NCBI GenBank assembly: GCA_030442055.1
Contig: JAUJEB010000006.1
Span: 310,001 to 374,000, forward strand
Reading direction: 5' to 3'
Length of the DNA stretch: 64,000 nucleotides
Source of the DNA: Agaribacillus aureus
GTDB taxonomy: Bacteria; Bacteroidota; Bacteroidia; Cytophagales; Cyclobacteriaceae
Shown here in pieces: positions 1 to 9,035 of the stretch. Below the pieces are notes generated by a model. That model was given only the letters and a program-made list of their open reading frames with translations, did not search any database and was not told where the DNA came from. The position numbers and the translations under genes were made by a program. Each line of letters starts with the position of its first letter. Within the stretch, counting starts at the first letter, position 1.

Positions 1-51
1 GATAAAACCGATCTCAAAAGATGGCGAGACTAGCGAATGGTCAAATGATCG

Positions 52-735
52 TTAATTTTTAGTGGCGCGTACCATTTCTTTTTTGCCCGGAGGTCCGGGT
101 AAAGTTTCCACCTGTAGTTCCAGCGCTAGAAGATCCCGCTTAAATTGTCCCCTGGCGCAATAGGTGACTAAAATTCCACCTTGGGTAAGAAAGCCCGTTA
201 CTTTTTTGATTATCTGATAGGTCCATAATTCCGATTGTTTGGAAGGGGCGAATGCATCGAAATATATTAATTCAAACGACCGGTCAGGTTGATAATTTTG
301 AAGCGTTATTTTTTGCTTGTGTAGCGTGAAATTGCCGGTTATTGGCACTGACTTATGCCAGGTGCTGGTATGTATTGTTTTGAAAAGCTGCTTTTCCTGT
401 TCATTTTTCAAATAGTTTGTGTAATTCAGGTTTTCTATTAATTCCGGATCGAGCGGGAAGGGTTCGAGGCTATGATAATTGACTACATTACTTTTCCCAA
501 GTAGCTTTTGAACGGTAAGTATGGCATTAAGCCCTGTTCCGAAACCAATCTCTAATAAGTTAATAGTTGGGGGATTGCCGGTATTTAATAAGTGTTCCAG
601 ACCCGAGGTTATAAATACATGGTTTGACTCCTGCCAGGCGCCGTGAAAAGAATGGTATGTTTCATTAATATTTTTTAGATAAATCGTATGAGAACCATCC
701 TCTGTGACAATGATTTTTGGTTGCGAGTCCGACAT
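52..735 (-). CDS. mnmD: tRNA U34 5-methylaminomethyl-2-thiouridine methyltransferase, MnmD type
   Basis: The protein (227 aa) looks like the stand-alone methyltransferase half of MnmC, which converts nm5s2U34 to mnm5s2U34 in the wobble position of certain tRNAs using S-adenosylmethionine in the cytoplasm. The SAM-binding glycine loop LLEIGFGTGLN is at residues 60-70, and the family motif DAFAPSK follows at about 160-166, with the late TYCARG strand near 195. There is no FAD oxidoreductase domain, so this is the short MnmD form found in many Bacteroidota and Firmicutes. The ATG directly follows the TAA of ispF with no spacer, so the two are probably co-transcribed and translationally coupled. 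Assignment is by motif and length; confident. Confidence 0.9.
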   Translation of the reverse strand: MSDSQPKIIVTEDGSHTIYLKNINETYHSFHGAWQESNHVFITSGLEHLLNTGNPPTINLLEIGFGTGLNAILTVQKLLGKSNVVNYHSLEPFPLDPELIENLNYTNYLKNEQEKQLFKTIHTSTWHKSVPITGNFTLHKQKITLQNYQPDRSFELIYFDAFAPSKQSELWTYQIIKKVTGFLTQGGILVTYCARGQFKRDLLALELQVETLPGPPGKKEMVRATKN

Positions 736-1215
736 TTACTTTTTATAGATTAAAACAGTCGCATAGGCAGAAACACCTTCTTTCCGGCCCACAAACCCCA
801 GTTTTTCGGTTGTTGTGGCTTTTACCGATATGTTGTCCATATCGGTTCCAATGACCCCGGCCAGGCATGTTTTTATATCCGGTATATAAGGATTCAGCTT
901 TGGCGCCTGCAGGCATACGGTGGTATCTATGTTTCCTACTTCATAGCCTTTGTCCCGAATTAATTCCAACGTTTTTTTTAGCAGAATTTTACTGTCAATA
1001 CCTTTGTACTGGGCGTCTTTATCGGAAAAATGAAAACCAATATCCCTTAAATTGGCTGCTCCCAATAGGGCATCGCAAATGACATGAATCAAGACGTCGG
1101 CATCCGAATGACCGACGGCTCCATGCGTGTGATCAATTTGAATTCCTCCTAACCAAAAGGGATGCCCTTCCTTTAGTTGGTGAACATCATATCCCTGTCC
1201 AACGCGTATATTCAT
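736..1215 (-). CDS. ispF: 2-C-methyl-D-erythritol 2,4-cyclodiphosphate synthase
   Basis: IspF (159 aa, the normal length) cyclises 4-diphosphocytidyl-methylerythritol 2-phosphate in the MEP route to isoprenoids; the enzyme is a cytoplasmic homotrimer. The metal ligands are visible in GYDVHQL (Asp10, His12) and in the LIH segment (His44), and the signatures GHSDAD (35-40) and DIGFHF (58-63) are intact. It lies between an M16 peptidase gene (23 bp upstream) and mnmD (0 bp), all on the same strand, so the three probably form one transcript even though their functions are unrelated. Nothing about the sequence is unusual. Confidence 0.97.
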   Translation of the reverse strand: MNIRVGQGYDVHQLKEGHPFWLGGIQIDHTHGAVGHSDADVLIHVICDALLGAANLRDIGFHFSDKDAQYKGIDSKILLKKTLELIRDKGYEVGNIDTTVCLQAPKLNPYIPDIKTCLAGVIGTDMDNISVKATTTEKLGFVGRKEGVSAYATVLIYKK

Positions 1216-1238
1216 AATGTTTGTTTTGAGGTACTGAA

Positions 1239-2477
1239 TTAATTTTGAGAATGATAATGGATGGTTGAGCAGTTTTCAGGTACCAATACTTTACTGGCCA
1301 TCGATTTTACTTCTTCAACGGTTACGGATTGTATTTTTTGGGATTCCTTATTGACCAGTTCAGCATCTCCAAGGTTAGCGGCGAAAGCAAGGTTCAGCGC
1401 CTGGTTTAGCAACTCCATTTCAGAGAATTGCAAGGTAGATTCTGCCTGATTTTTAACTTTCAGCAATTCACTTTGTTCTATCGCCTCGGATTTAAACTCA
1501 TCGATAACTTCCTGTAAGGCGGCGTCGGCCGTTTCAAGGCTGACATTATTGTTCAACATGCCTGAGATCACCAGCAAACCCGGGTCTACCGAACCGGTGA
1601 TATAGGTATTCAGTTTATTAAACAATTTCCGCTCTTTAATCAGTTGGCGATAAAATCTGGAAGAATTACCGCGACCCAGCATATCTCCAACGAGGTCTGC
1701 CTGGTAGTACCCCGAGGATAATTTTTCAGGCATGTGATAAACTTTGTAGATAGCGTTCAGTGGAACGTCTGCGGTTAGGTTTAAATGTCTTGGGGCTAGT
1801 TGCTTGGGTTCTTTAACTAAATCTCTTTTGTATGCCTCTCCCGCCGGAATCGGATCAAACCATTTTTCGGAAAGTTTCTTTACCTCGTCTGTTTTGACGT
1901 TGCCGGCCACCACCATCGTGGCATTGTTGGGTCGATAAAATTTAAAAAAAAAGGATCTGACATCCTCTAAAGTCGCATTTTCGATGTGGGAGATGTCTTT
2001 GCCGATTGGCGCCCATTTATAGGGGTGTTTTTGATAGGCCAAAGGTCTTAACTTAAGCCAGACATCGCCATAAGGTTGATTTAAATATCTTTGTTTAAAC
2101 TCCTCGATCACCACCTTTCGCTGTACTTCCAATACCCGGGGGTCAAATGACAGGCTTAACATCCTGTCAGATTCCAGCCAAAACGCCGTTTCAAGATTAT
2201 TGGCCGGAATGGTCAAATAATAATTGGTAATGTCAGTACTGGTAAAGGCATTATTTTCACCCCCTACCTTTTGCAGGGGTTCGTCGTAATTGGGAATGTT
2301 GATTGACCCGCCAAACATTAAGTGCTCAAACAGGTGGGCAAATCCTGTTTTATCTTCCTGTTCATCCTTTGAACCCACATTATATAATATATTGACCACC
2401 GCAACCGGCGTGTCGGGGTTTTCAATAACATAAACATTTAGCCCGTTTGAAAGTTTAAAATTCTGATAAGATATCAT
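1239..2477 (-). CDS. M16 family zinc metallopeptidase
   Basis: This 412-residue protein has the inverted zinc motif HxxEH of pitrilysin-type peptidases as HLFEH (His48, Glu51, His52) in the context GFAHLFEHLMFGGS. The C-terminal half resembles the second M16 domain. No signal peptide is visible, so it is predicted cytoplasmic, unlike the M16 pair at 9.8-13.3 kb. It is the first gene of a probable M16-ispF-mnmD transcript and is divergent from the E1 dehydrogenase gene, sharing a 158-bp intergenic region. Substrate is unknown; members of this family digest signal peptides, transit peptides or small toxic peptides. Confidence 0.88.
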   Translation of the reverse strand: MISYQNFKLSNGLNVYVIENPDTPVAVVNILYNVGSKDEQEDKTGFAHLFEHLMFGGSINIPNYDEPLQKVGGENNAFTSTDITNYYLTIPANNLETAFWLESDRMLSLSFDPRVLEVQRKVVIEEFKQRYLNQPYGDVWLKLRPLAYQKHPYKWAPIGKDISHIENATLEDVRSFFFKFYRPNNATMVVAGNVKTDEVKKLSEKWFDPIPAGEAYKRDLVKEPKQLAPRHLNLTADVPLNAIYKVYHMPEKLSSGYYQADLVGDMLGRGNSSRFYRQLIKERKLFNKLNTYITGSVDPGLLVISGMLNNNVSLETADAALQEVIDEFKSEAIEQSELLKVKNQAESTLQFSEMELLNQALNLAFAANLGDAELVNKESQKIQSVTVEEVKSMASKVLVPENCSTIHYHSQN

Positions 2478-2523
2478 TGATTTTTAATAGGTACTCGTGC
2501 AAAAATAAAAAATAACCTTATTC

Positions 2524-2554
2524 TTTGTGCGGTATGGTCATTCAATTACATTTG
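2524..2554 (+). promoter_or_regulatory. Bacteroidota-type promoter of the E1 dehydrogenase gene
   Basis: TTTG at 2524-2527 and TACATTTG at 2547-2554 are separated by 19 bp, which fits the Bacteroidota housekeeping sigma consensus (TTTG/TTG, about 19 bp, TAnnTTTG). Transcription would start near 2561 and give a leader of about 75 nt before the ATG at 2636. Read directly from sequence; activity is inferred. Confidence 0.6.
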
Positions 2555-2635
2555 TGTTCTTATTTTTTTCTAATTTCGTGGAAAATAATCAAAAATTATC
2601 CGGATTATATTCTTAAGCAACATTAAACCCCTTCA

Positions 2636-4618
2636 ATGAGATTTTATAGAAAGAACTATTCTGACGAAACCTTGATCGCGTTGTACGAGGCTTTGTTAAG
2701 ACCGAGGTTAATAGAGGAAAAGATGTTGATCCTATTGCGTCAGGGTAAAATCTCCAAGTGGTTTTCCGGCATAGGACAAGAGGCGATATCAGTAGGTTGT
2801 ACCCTGGCGCTTAAGACCACCGAATACATCTTGCCTATGCATAGAAATTTAGGGGTGTTTACCAGCAGGGATATTCCGTATCATCGGCTTTTTGCGCAAT
2901 TCCAGGGAAAAATATCGGGTTTTACCAAAGGAAGAGATCGCTCTTTCCACTTTGGTTGCAATGAGAATTATATTGTAGGAATGATCTCTCATCTGGGCCC
3001 CCAGCTAGCAGTTGCCAGTGGTATTGCGCTTGCTTATAAGTTAAATAATGAAAACAAGGTAGCCGTGGCCTTTACAGGTGATGGTGGCGCCAGTGAAGGT
3101 GATTTTCACGAAGCCTTAAATGTCGCCTCCGTTTGGAAATTGCCGGTTATATTTGTGGTGGAGAACAATGGCTATGGCCTTTCAACGCCCAGCTCCGAAC
3201 AATTTAATTTCAAGAAATTTGTAGATAAAGGTCCTGCCTATGGTATGGAAACCAAAAGAGTGGATGGAAATAATGTGCTGAAAGTCTACGAAACCATGTC
3301 TTCCCTGGCCAGCTCGGTTCGAAAGAAACCACGACCGGTTTTAGTGGAGATGATGACTTTTCGAATGCGCGGCCATGAAGAAGCTTCCGGCACCAAATAT
3401 GTGCCTAAGAAGCTAATGGAAAAATGGGCAAAAAAAGATCCGGTTGATAACTATAGGGCCTTTTTACTGGAGGAAAAAGTCATTAATGATGAGATCGACC
3501 AGGAGATAAGAGACCTTATAAAGCTGGAAATTGATAAAGGGCTGGAGATCGCGTATGGTGAAAAGCTTCCTGCCGCAGAAGTAGATTCCGAGCTGCGGGA
3601 TATATACTTTCCTTTTCATCAGCAGGTTATTGATCCGCAGGAAAAAGCTGGAAAGACAGAAAAAAGATTTGTCGATGCGATTGCCGATGGCATCAGGCAG
3701 AGTATGGAAAAATATCCTGAGCTGATCGTGATGGGCCAGGATATTGCCGAATATGGAGGGGTTTTCAAAGTTACCGAAGGACTGGCTAACGTCTTTGGAA
3801 AGGAGCGCATCAGAAATACGCCCATTTGCGAGTCCGCTATCGTTGGTGCTGCGTTGGGTTTATCCATAAAAAAGTTTAAGGCCATCGTGGAAATGCAGTT
3901 TGCGGACTTTGTTACCTGCGGGTTTAATCAAATCGTTAATAACCTGGCCAAAAGCCATTATCGATGGGCACAGCCGGCAGATGTGGTGGTCAGGATGCCA
4001 ACGGGGGCAGGAGTAGGGGCAGGGCCCTTCCACTCACAATCCAATGAGGCATGGTTTACGCACACACCGGGCCTTAAGGTAATCTATCCATCAAATCCTT
4101 ATGATGCCAAGGGCCTCTTAAACGCGGCGATTGAAGATCCCAACCCGGTGATGTTTTTTGAACATAAGATGTTGTACCGATCCCTCCAGGAACCCATTCC
4201 GGACGATTATTATACTGTTAAGATCGGCGAAGCCAGACTGGTGCGGGAAGGTGAAGATGTGTCAGTAATTACCTATGGTGCCGGCGTTCATTGGGCGGTG
4301 GAAGTGCTGGAAACCCTCGATCACATATCCTGTGATGTGCTTGACTTAAGAAGTTTGCTGCCATGGGACCAACAGTCCGTGGAAACCACTGTTAGGAAGA
4401 CCGGAAAAGTAATTGTTTTGCATGAGGATTGCCTTACCGGTGGTTTGGGTGGAGAAATTGCCGCCTGGATTGGCGAAAAATGTTTTACAAGCCTGGATGC
4501 CCCTGTCATGCGGGTTGCAAGCTTGGATACGCCCGTGCCATTTTCTTCTCCTCTTGAACAAAATTTTTTACCAAAAGAACGTTTTAAAAGAAAGCTGGTG
4601 GAACTATATGAGTATTAA
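2636..4618 (+). CDS. 2-oxoacid dehydrogenase E1 component, alpha and beta subunits fused
   Basis: This 660-aa protein joins the alpha and beta subunits of a thiamine-diphosphate 2-oxoacid dehydrogenase, most like branched-chain (2-oxoisovalerate) E1. The alpha half (about 1-330) carries the ThDP/Mg motif GDG (148-150) followed by NN (177-178). The beta half starts near 340 with VDAIADGIRQ and contains the GQDIAEYGG and GPFHSQSNEAW segments typical of E1 beta. It would decarboxylate 2-oxoacids from Val, Leu and Ile and pass the acyl group to a lipoylated E2. No E2 or E3 gene is adjacent; lipA, 3.5 kb away, supplies the lipoyl cofactor. Branched-chain specificity is inferred from the fused architecture common in Bacteroidota; pyruvate or acetoin cannot be excluded. 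Confidence 0.88.
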   Translation: MRFYRKNYSDETLIALYEALLRPRLIEEKMLILLRQGKISKWFSGIGQEAISVGCTLALKTTEYILPMHRNLGVFTSRDIPYHRLFAQFQGKISGFTKGRDRSFHFGCNENYIVGMISHLGPQLAVASGIALAYKLNNENKVAVAFTGDGGASEGDFHEALNVASVWKLPVIFVVENNGYGLSTPSSEQFNFKKFVDKGPAYGMETKRVDGNNVLKVYETMSSLASSVRKKPRPVLVEMMTFRMRGHEEASGTKYVPKKLMEKWAKKDPVDNYRAFLLEEKVINDEIDQEIRDLIKLEIDKGLEIAYGEKLPAAEVDSELRDIYFPFHQQVIDPQEKAGKTEKRFVDAIADGIRQSMEKYPELIVMGQDIAEYGGVFKVTEGLANVFGKERIRNTPICESAIVGAALGLSIKKFKAIVEMQFADFVTCGFNQIVNNLAKSHYRWAQPADVVVRMPTGAGVGAGPFHSQSNEAWFTHTPGLKVIYPSNPYDAKGLLNAAIEDPNPVMFFEHKMLYRSLQEPIPDDYYTVKIGEARLVREGEDVSVITYGAGVHWAVEVLETLDHISCDVLDLRSLLPWDQQSVETTVRKTGKVIVLHEDCLTGGLGGEIAAWIGEKCFTSLDAPVMRVASLDTPVPFSSPLEQNFLPKERFKRKLVELYEY

Positions 4619-4830
4619 TGTGTTTTTGCGGATAGAAAATATAGGCCTTTTCGCAAGAGGCAGCCATTTAGCAGCGTTTTGAAAAGCCTTTGGCAAACAG
4701 GTGTATCGGGTTGATTCCGGATCCGGTAATTCCTGGCGCTATAAGTCATTAATGTATGAATTCGATTGTTAATCAAGATTTTTATAGTATTATATGCTTT
4801 AAATTACGGGCTTAAATTGGGTATATTGTT

Positions 4831-6600
4831 TTGAGAGATATCAATGCTTATTGGTGGTACAACAGCTTGACGTTTTGGCGGGCAAAAGGTAAATCGATCT
4901 GGATTTGCCTGGGTTTGCTTTTCCTGGCTTTGACATTTGCCACACCCAACGTTTACGGTCAAAACCTGCCATCGGGTACAAAGAGTAAAAAAGCTCCGAA
5001 GGTAAAGAAGGTTAAGCCCAGGGGCACCAAAAAGTCAAAATCGGGAAAGGTTAAAAGGGTTAATCCCCGTTCTGCCAGCGGGCGGAAGAATCACACCAAC
5101 CAAAATGTAACTCCAAGCTATACCAAGAAAAAATCAACACCAGCAGTTAAAAAGGTCAATCCCCGGTCGATCAGCGGAAGGAAAAATTACGTTGACAGAA
5201 ATGTTGTTCCAGGTTATACCAGGAGGAAACCTGTACCAAAGGTTAAAAAAGTAGTACCGAATTCGGCTTCGGGGAAAGTTGGTTACAAAAACAGAAGGGT
5301 TTCTCCGAGAAGCGCTTCGGGAAGCGTTAGTTTTAAAAATACCCGGGTATCCCCACGCAGTATTTCAGGTAAAAGAGGGTTTAAAGACCGGCGCGTAATA
5401 CCCAGCAGTGCCAGTGGTAGCGTAGCCTTTAAAAATAAATCTGTGGTGCCCAGAAGTGCCACCGGGCAATTAAAATTCAAGGATAAAGGTGTTTTCCCAA
5501 GATATAGCCAACGTGCAAAAGGATCTGATAACACCAGGGTGCAGGTTCGTACAACCAGGGGACGCTCGAAATACAATGTAGTAACCGTTACACCCAGATC
5601 AATCAGGACCAATCGCCGGTATGGCAGCTCAAGGAATAAAAACAGGCTACTTACCTACCCGGCGAATGTAGCATCCCTGCACAAGGGGAATATAAAAAGA
5701 AAGGGCCGAAGAAGGCCGGGTAATTACGCCAGGAAAAGCCCGGTATCTTTGCAGGGAGCCGGAAAGTATAACCTTGCCAAGGTATCTGCCAGGTCTATTA
5801 GCAGTAACCCGAGAATAAGATCTACCAGGAAAAAAGGGAAGTTGATGGTCTTGCCTAAGAATACCGGGGCACTATTTGCTGGCAATATCAGAAGAAGGGG
5901 GAAACATCCAACTGCCAATAATGGTAAGGTAAAGCCCAGGTACTCGGCTCATGGCCAAAAGAAATACAAGGAGATATTGGTTAAGCCAAGATCTATCAAC
6001 AGTAATCCTAAATTCCGGGCTAACAGTAATCAAAATAAATTGTTGACCTATCCGAAAGATGTCAGCTCGCTTTATGTAGGCAATATAAAATCCAGAAAAG
6101 GCCATAAACACCGGACTAACAAAAATAAATATATTTCCTACAGCGGAAATATTAAGATGAGGGAACCAAAACGGCGGGAAGTTGGTACTCAATACAGTGG
6201 GAGTCTAAAAAGAAAGGGACCGAACTATCAAAGACTTGATAAAAGCGATTATATCAAAGGAAGAAGCAAGGCCCAGTGGGCCACTTATTACAGGCAAAAA
6301 ACCAAAAAACAAGCTGCTTTTATCGGGTTTCAAAAGTACAGGCCCAAAAAAGAGAAGTGGATGCATCCAAGTGCCGGATATAAAGTGGGAAGGTATCAGC
6401 GAACGGTCGAGGCCAGGGAGCGGATCAGAAAGAGAAAGTTGTGGTGGAGCAGAAAGAAGAAGAACGATGATCAGCCTAAATACCTGAAAATGAAAGAGAA
6501 AAAGCCAAAATATGACCCCAAGGAAATTAAAATATGGAGTGACTACGATAATAGCCGTGGTCGGGCAGAGGGAAAAAAGATGAAGAAAAACGACAATTGA
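4831..6600 (+). CDS. Secreted, highly basic tandem-repeat protein of unknown function
   Basis: I do not recognise a family. The 589-aa product has an N-terminal hydrophobic stretch (about 22-43, ending VYGQ) that looks like a signal peptide, then an extremely Lys/Arg-rich sequence. Residues about 45-225 hold short repeats of roughly 18-35 aa built on V.PRSASG followed by a KN or KD pair. Residues about 240-430 hold three longer units of roughly 40 aa with PRSI, then LTYP or MVLP, ending GNIKRKG or GNIRRRG. The tail (475-589) is non-repetitive, rich in Lys, Trp and Tyr. The only start that keeps the signal peptide is TTG at 4831. ytxJ follows after 32 bp. A role in binding an anionic polymer (DNA, LPS or polysaccharide) at the cell surface is a guess from charge only. 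Confidence 0.72.
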   Translation: MRDINAYWWYNSLTFWRAKGKSIWICLGLLFLALTFATPNVYGQNLPSGTKSKKAPKVKKVKPRGTKKSKSGKVKRVNPRSASGRKNHTNQNVTPSYTKKKSTPAVKKVNPRSISGRKNYVDRNVVPGYTRRKPVPKVKKVVPNSASGKVGYKNRRVSPRSASGSVSFKNTRVSPRSISGKRGFKDRRVIPSSASGSVAFKNKSVVPRSATGQLKFKDKGVFPRYSQRAKGSDNTRVQVRTTRGRSKYNVVTVTPRSIRTNRRYGSSRNKNRLLTYPANVASLHKGNIKRKGRRRPGNYARKSPVSLQGAGKYNLAKVSARSISSNPRIRSTRKKGKLMVLPKNTGALFAGNIRRRGKHPTANNGKVKPRYSAHGQKKYKEILVKPRSINSNPKFRANSNQNKLLTYPKDVSSLYVGNIKSRKGHKHRTNKNKYISYSGNIKMREPKRREVGTQYSGSLKRKGPNYQRLDKSDYIKGRSKAQWATYYRQKTKKQAAFIGFQKYRPKKEKWMHPSAGYKVGRYQRTVEARERIRKRKLWWSRKKKNDDQPKYLKMKEKKPKYDPKEIKIWSDYDNSRGRAEGKKMKKNDN

Positions 6601-6632
6601 TATCCTTAAATTAAATCATATATTTTTAAGTT

Positions 6633-6989
6633 ATGCAGTGGAGAAAGTTGGAAAATGAAAATACATTATCAGCGATAAAAAAGGAGTCGGAAGATAATCC
6701 GGTATTAATTTTTAAACATAGCACGCGATGCGCTATTAGTTCAATGGCCATAGACCGGCTTGCGCGATCGTGGAAAGAGGAAGAAATTAACCCGCAACAT
6801 TTTTATTATCTTGATTTAATCGCATTTAGGGATATTTCCCGCCAGATTGAGGAGATGTTTCAGGTACCTCATCAGTCGCCACAGATATTAATTATCAAAG
6901 ACGGGCGTTGCGTTTATGATAACTCCCATATGGGGATAAACTATCAGGATGTTAAAAATAAGGTGGCGGAGTTAGCCAGTCAGAACTAA
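6633..6989 (+). CDS. ytxJ: Bacillithiol-system redox protein, YtxJ (monothiol bacilliredoxin) family
   Basis: This small protein (118 aa) has a thioredoxin-like fold signature with a single active-site cysteine in the motif RCAIS (family consensus TCPIS), near residue 32, preceded by the strand VLIFKHST. YtxJ-type proteins are thought to remove bacillithiol from mixed disulfides in the cytoplasm, so its presence suggests that the organism makes bacillithiol. The later segment PHQSPQILIIKDG corresponds to the cis-proline region of thioredoxins. It starts 32 bp after the basic repeat protein and may be co-transcribed with it. The change of TCPIS to RCAIS is worth noting but keeps the nucleophilic Cys and the Ser at +3. 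Confidence 0.8.
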   Translation: MQWRKLENENTLSAIKKESEDNPVLIFKHSTRCAISSMAIDRLARSWKEEEINPQHFYYLDLIAFRDISRQIEEMFQVPHQSPQILIIKDGRCVYDNSHMGINYQDVKNKVAELASQN

Positions 6990-7223
6990 ACTGGGGGAGT
7001 ATTTTCGGCAAAGCGTGAAGTTCAAACGCTTTTGCGAATGACCCTGGTAATTTGGTCTGCTCCTGGATGGGTGTTATGTCAAAGAGGCGTTGGATTTTTA
7101 AGCGGTGTTATCAGTCCTTAATTTGCCTTTTTAAGCGGTATATGCTATCTTCATAAAACCAATTGCGATTTTTTTTCGTTATTTTAAAAATGACTAATTT
7201 TATTAAATTTATAAGATTTGGTG

Positions 7224-7952
7224 ATGGGAAAATTTAAGTATGTTGGATTAGTCACACTTCTATTGGTTTTGTTTTCTCAATTTTCATTTGGTCAAATTAA
7301 GCAGGAATATGACTACAGCAGTGAGATTATTTGGGGGATAAATAAAAATACGAATGGTGGATTAATCGGAGGTTTTATATTAAAATATGGGCGGGAGATC
7401 AATGAAGGCTTTTTTGAAACTTTCGGTGTTGAATTGTCAAATGTAAAGCACCCCAAAGAGCAACGAACACAAACCGCTAATGGCAGTACTTTTATATGGG
7501 GTAAGCAAAACTATCTATATACTGTAAGACTACAATACGGTAGAGAAAAAATTCTCTTCAAGAAGGCACCGCAACAAGGTGTACAAATCAACGCACTGTT
7601 ATCGGTTGGCCCAACTATCGGGCTGGTAACACCTTACTATATTTCTGTGGCCCTGGGGCCTTTTGAGTCACAATCTGTTCCTTTTGATCCTGATATCCAT
7701 AAAAGTCAGCGAAATATTATTGGTACCGGTAGACTGTTCCAGGGATTAGGAGAGGCTGATTTTAAGCTGGGAGCAAATTTGAAGGCGGGCTTGAATTTTG
7801 AGTTTGGCACTTTCAAGAGAAATGTTACCGGGTTTGAAGTTGGATTTATGCTGGAGGCTTTTACGGAAGAAATTGTCATTGTCCCCGAGGCCGAAAATCG
7901 TAGCGTGTTTCCTTCTGCTTTCATTACTTTATTTTACGGCTCGCGAAAATAA
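7224..7952 (+). CDS. Predicted outer-membrane beta-barrel protein, function unknown
   Basis: From the ATG at 7224 the product is 242 aa and begins with a clear signal peptide (MGKFKYVGLVTLLLVLFSQF, cleavage after FGQ). A TTG two codons upstream is in frame, but the ATG gives the tidier start. The mature part alternates aromatic and small residues (for example FILKYGREI, LYTVRLQYGREK, INALLSVGPTIGLV, ANLKAGLNFEFG) and ends in an aromatic-rich strand FPSAFITLFYG, as expected for an eight- to ten-stranded barrel. Many Cytophagales genomes carry such proteins without a known function. It stands alone between ytxJ and lipA. Confidence 0.75.
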   Translation: MGKFKYVGLVTLLLVLFSQFSFGQIKQEYDYSSEIIWGINKNTNGGLIGGFILKYGREINEGFFETFGVELSNVKHPKEQRTQTANGSTFIWGKQNYLYTVRLQYGREKILFKKAPQQGVQINALLSVGPTIGLVTPYYISVALGPFESQSVPFDPDIHKSQRNIIGTGRLFQGLGEADFKLGANLKAGLNFEFGTFKRNVTGFEVGFMLEAFTEEIVIVPEAENRSVFPSAFITLFYGSRK

Positions 7953-8046
7953 CACATTTTTACGCCATACAATTTAAGTATCTGAATTGATCTGTGGCAG
8001 TCAAATTTGTCAGGTCAGTTGGTTATAATAAGTAAGCATAAATATG

Positions 8047-8054
8047 TATTTTTG
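8047..8054 (+). promoter_or_regulatory. Possible -7 promoter element for lipA
   Basis: TATTTTTG matches the Bacteroidota -7 consensus TAnnTTTG exactly and sits 28 bp before the lipA ATG, so the leader would be about 20 nt. The nearest TTG upstream (8019-8021) is 25 bp away, longer than the preferred spacing, so the -33 element is weak or absent. Confidence 0.4.
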
Positions 8055-8082
8055 GGTTAATCAAGAAATTTGGAGAAACTAG

Positions 8083-8973
8083 ATGATAGAATTACCGGTT
8101 ATAGCAAAAAACGATGGAAAACAACCTCAGAAGGTTAGAAAACCTAATTGGTTGAGAGTAAAACTTCCGGTGGGTGAAGAGTTCAAGAAAGTTCGCAAGC
8201 TTGTCGACCAGCATAAATTGCATACTATATGTGAGAGTGGCAATTGTCCCAACATGGGAGAATGTTGGGGGGCAGGAACAGCAACATTTATGATCTTGGG
8301 AAATGTATGTACCCGTAGCTGTTCTTTTTGTGCAGTGGCAACGGGAAGACCACCGGAGTATGACGAGGAAGAGCCAGTGAGAGTGGCCGAAGCGATTAAG
8401 CTGATGAAGGTGAAACATGCCGTTATCACTTCTGTCAACAGGGATGAGTTAAAGGATCGGGGAGCTGAGATATGGTATCAAACAGTGGTTGAGGTGAAAA
8501 AGAGAAGCCCGGAGACTACTATAGAAACTTTGATACCCGACGTCAAAGGGAATTGGGATGCTTTACACCGAATGATAGAAGCCGGACAGGAGGTAGTCTC
8601 TCATAACATGGAAACTGTAGAAAGACTTTATAGACGTGTGAGGCCCCAGGCAAAATATGCCAGAAGCCTTGAACAAACCAAACGGACCAAGGAGTATGGC
8701 AAAAGGACTAAGTCGGGCATTATGCTTGGCCTGGGAGAAAAACCGGAAGAGGTGTATAAAGCGATGGATGATCTGGTAGAAAACGGATTGGATATCCTGA
8801 CGCTTGGCCAATATCTGCAACCTACTAAAATGCATATAGAAGTGGCAGAATTTATTCACCCGGATCTTTTTGCCAAATACAAGGAGGAGGGGTTAAAACG
8901 TGGTTTGAAATACGTTGAATCTGGTCCACTAGTAAGATCATCTTACCACGCCGAAAGACATGTAAACGTATAG
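8083..8973 (+). CDS. lipA: Lipoyl synthase
   Basis: LipA is a radical-SAM enzyme that inserts two sulfurs into octanoyl groups on E2 and GcvH proteins. The 296-aa sequence shows both [4Fe-4S] cluster motifs: the auxiliary cluster cysteines 50, 55 and 61 ([12 protein letters not shown]) and the radical-SAM CxxxCxxC at 76, 80 and 83 (CTRSCSFC). The C-terminal RSSYHAE contains the conserved serine ligand of the auxiliary cluster. It is transcribed alone, bounded downstream by an intrinsic terminator. Its likely substrates in this window are GcvH and the absent E2 partner of the fused E1. Confidence 0.97.
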   Translation: MIELPVIAKNDGKQPQKVRKPNWLRVKLPVGEEFKKVRKLVDQHKLHTICESGNCPNMGECWGAGTATFMILGNVCTRSCSFCAVATGRPPEYDEEEPVRVAEAIKLMKVKHAVITSVNRDELKDRGAEIWYQTVVEVKKRSPETTIETLIPDVKGNWDALHRMIEAGQEVVSHNMETVERLYRRVRPQAKYARSLEQTKRTKEYGKRTKSGIMLGLGEKPEEVYKAMDDLVENGLDILTLGQYLQPTKMHIEVAEFIHPDLFAKYKEEGLKRGLKYVESGPLVRSSYHAERHVNV

Positions 8974-8984
8974 ATAGTGAAGAG

Positions 8985-9008
8985 CCCGACTGAAGAGTCG
9001 GGTTTTTT
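8985..9008 (+). terminator. Intrinsic terminator after lipA
   Basis: CCCGACT and AGTCGGG form a 7-bp GC-rich stem with a GAAG loop, followed at once by six T residues. It separates lipA from the HAD phosphatase gene. Confidence 0.85.
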
Positions 9009-9035
9009 GTTATTAAAAGTTGAGGATAATTAACT

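Noticed and set aside
7008-7034. Hairpin AAAGCGT/ACGCTTT after ytxJ as a terminator
   Set aside because: The stem is present but has a bulge and no T tract, so it cannot be called an intrinsic terminator with confidence.
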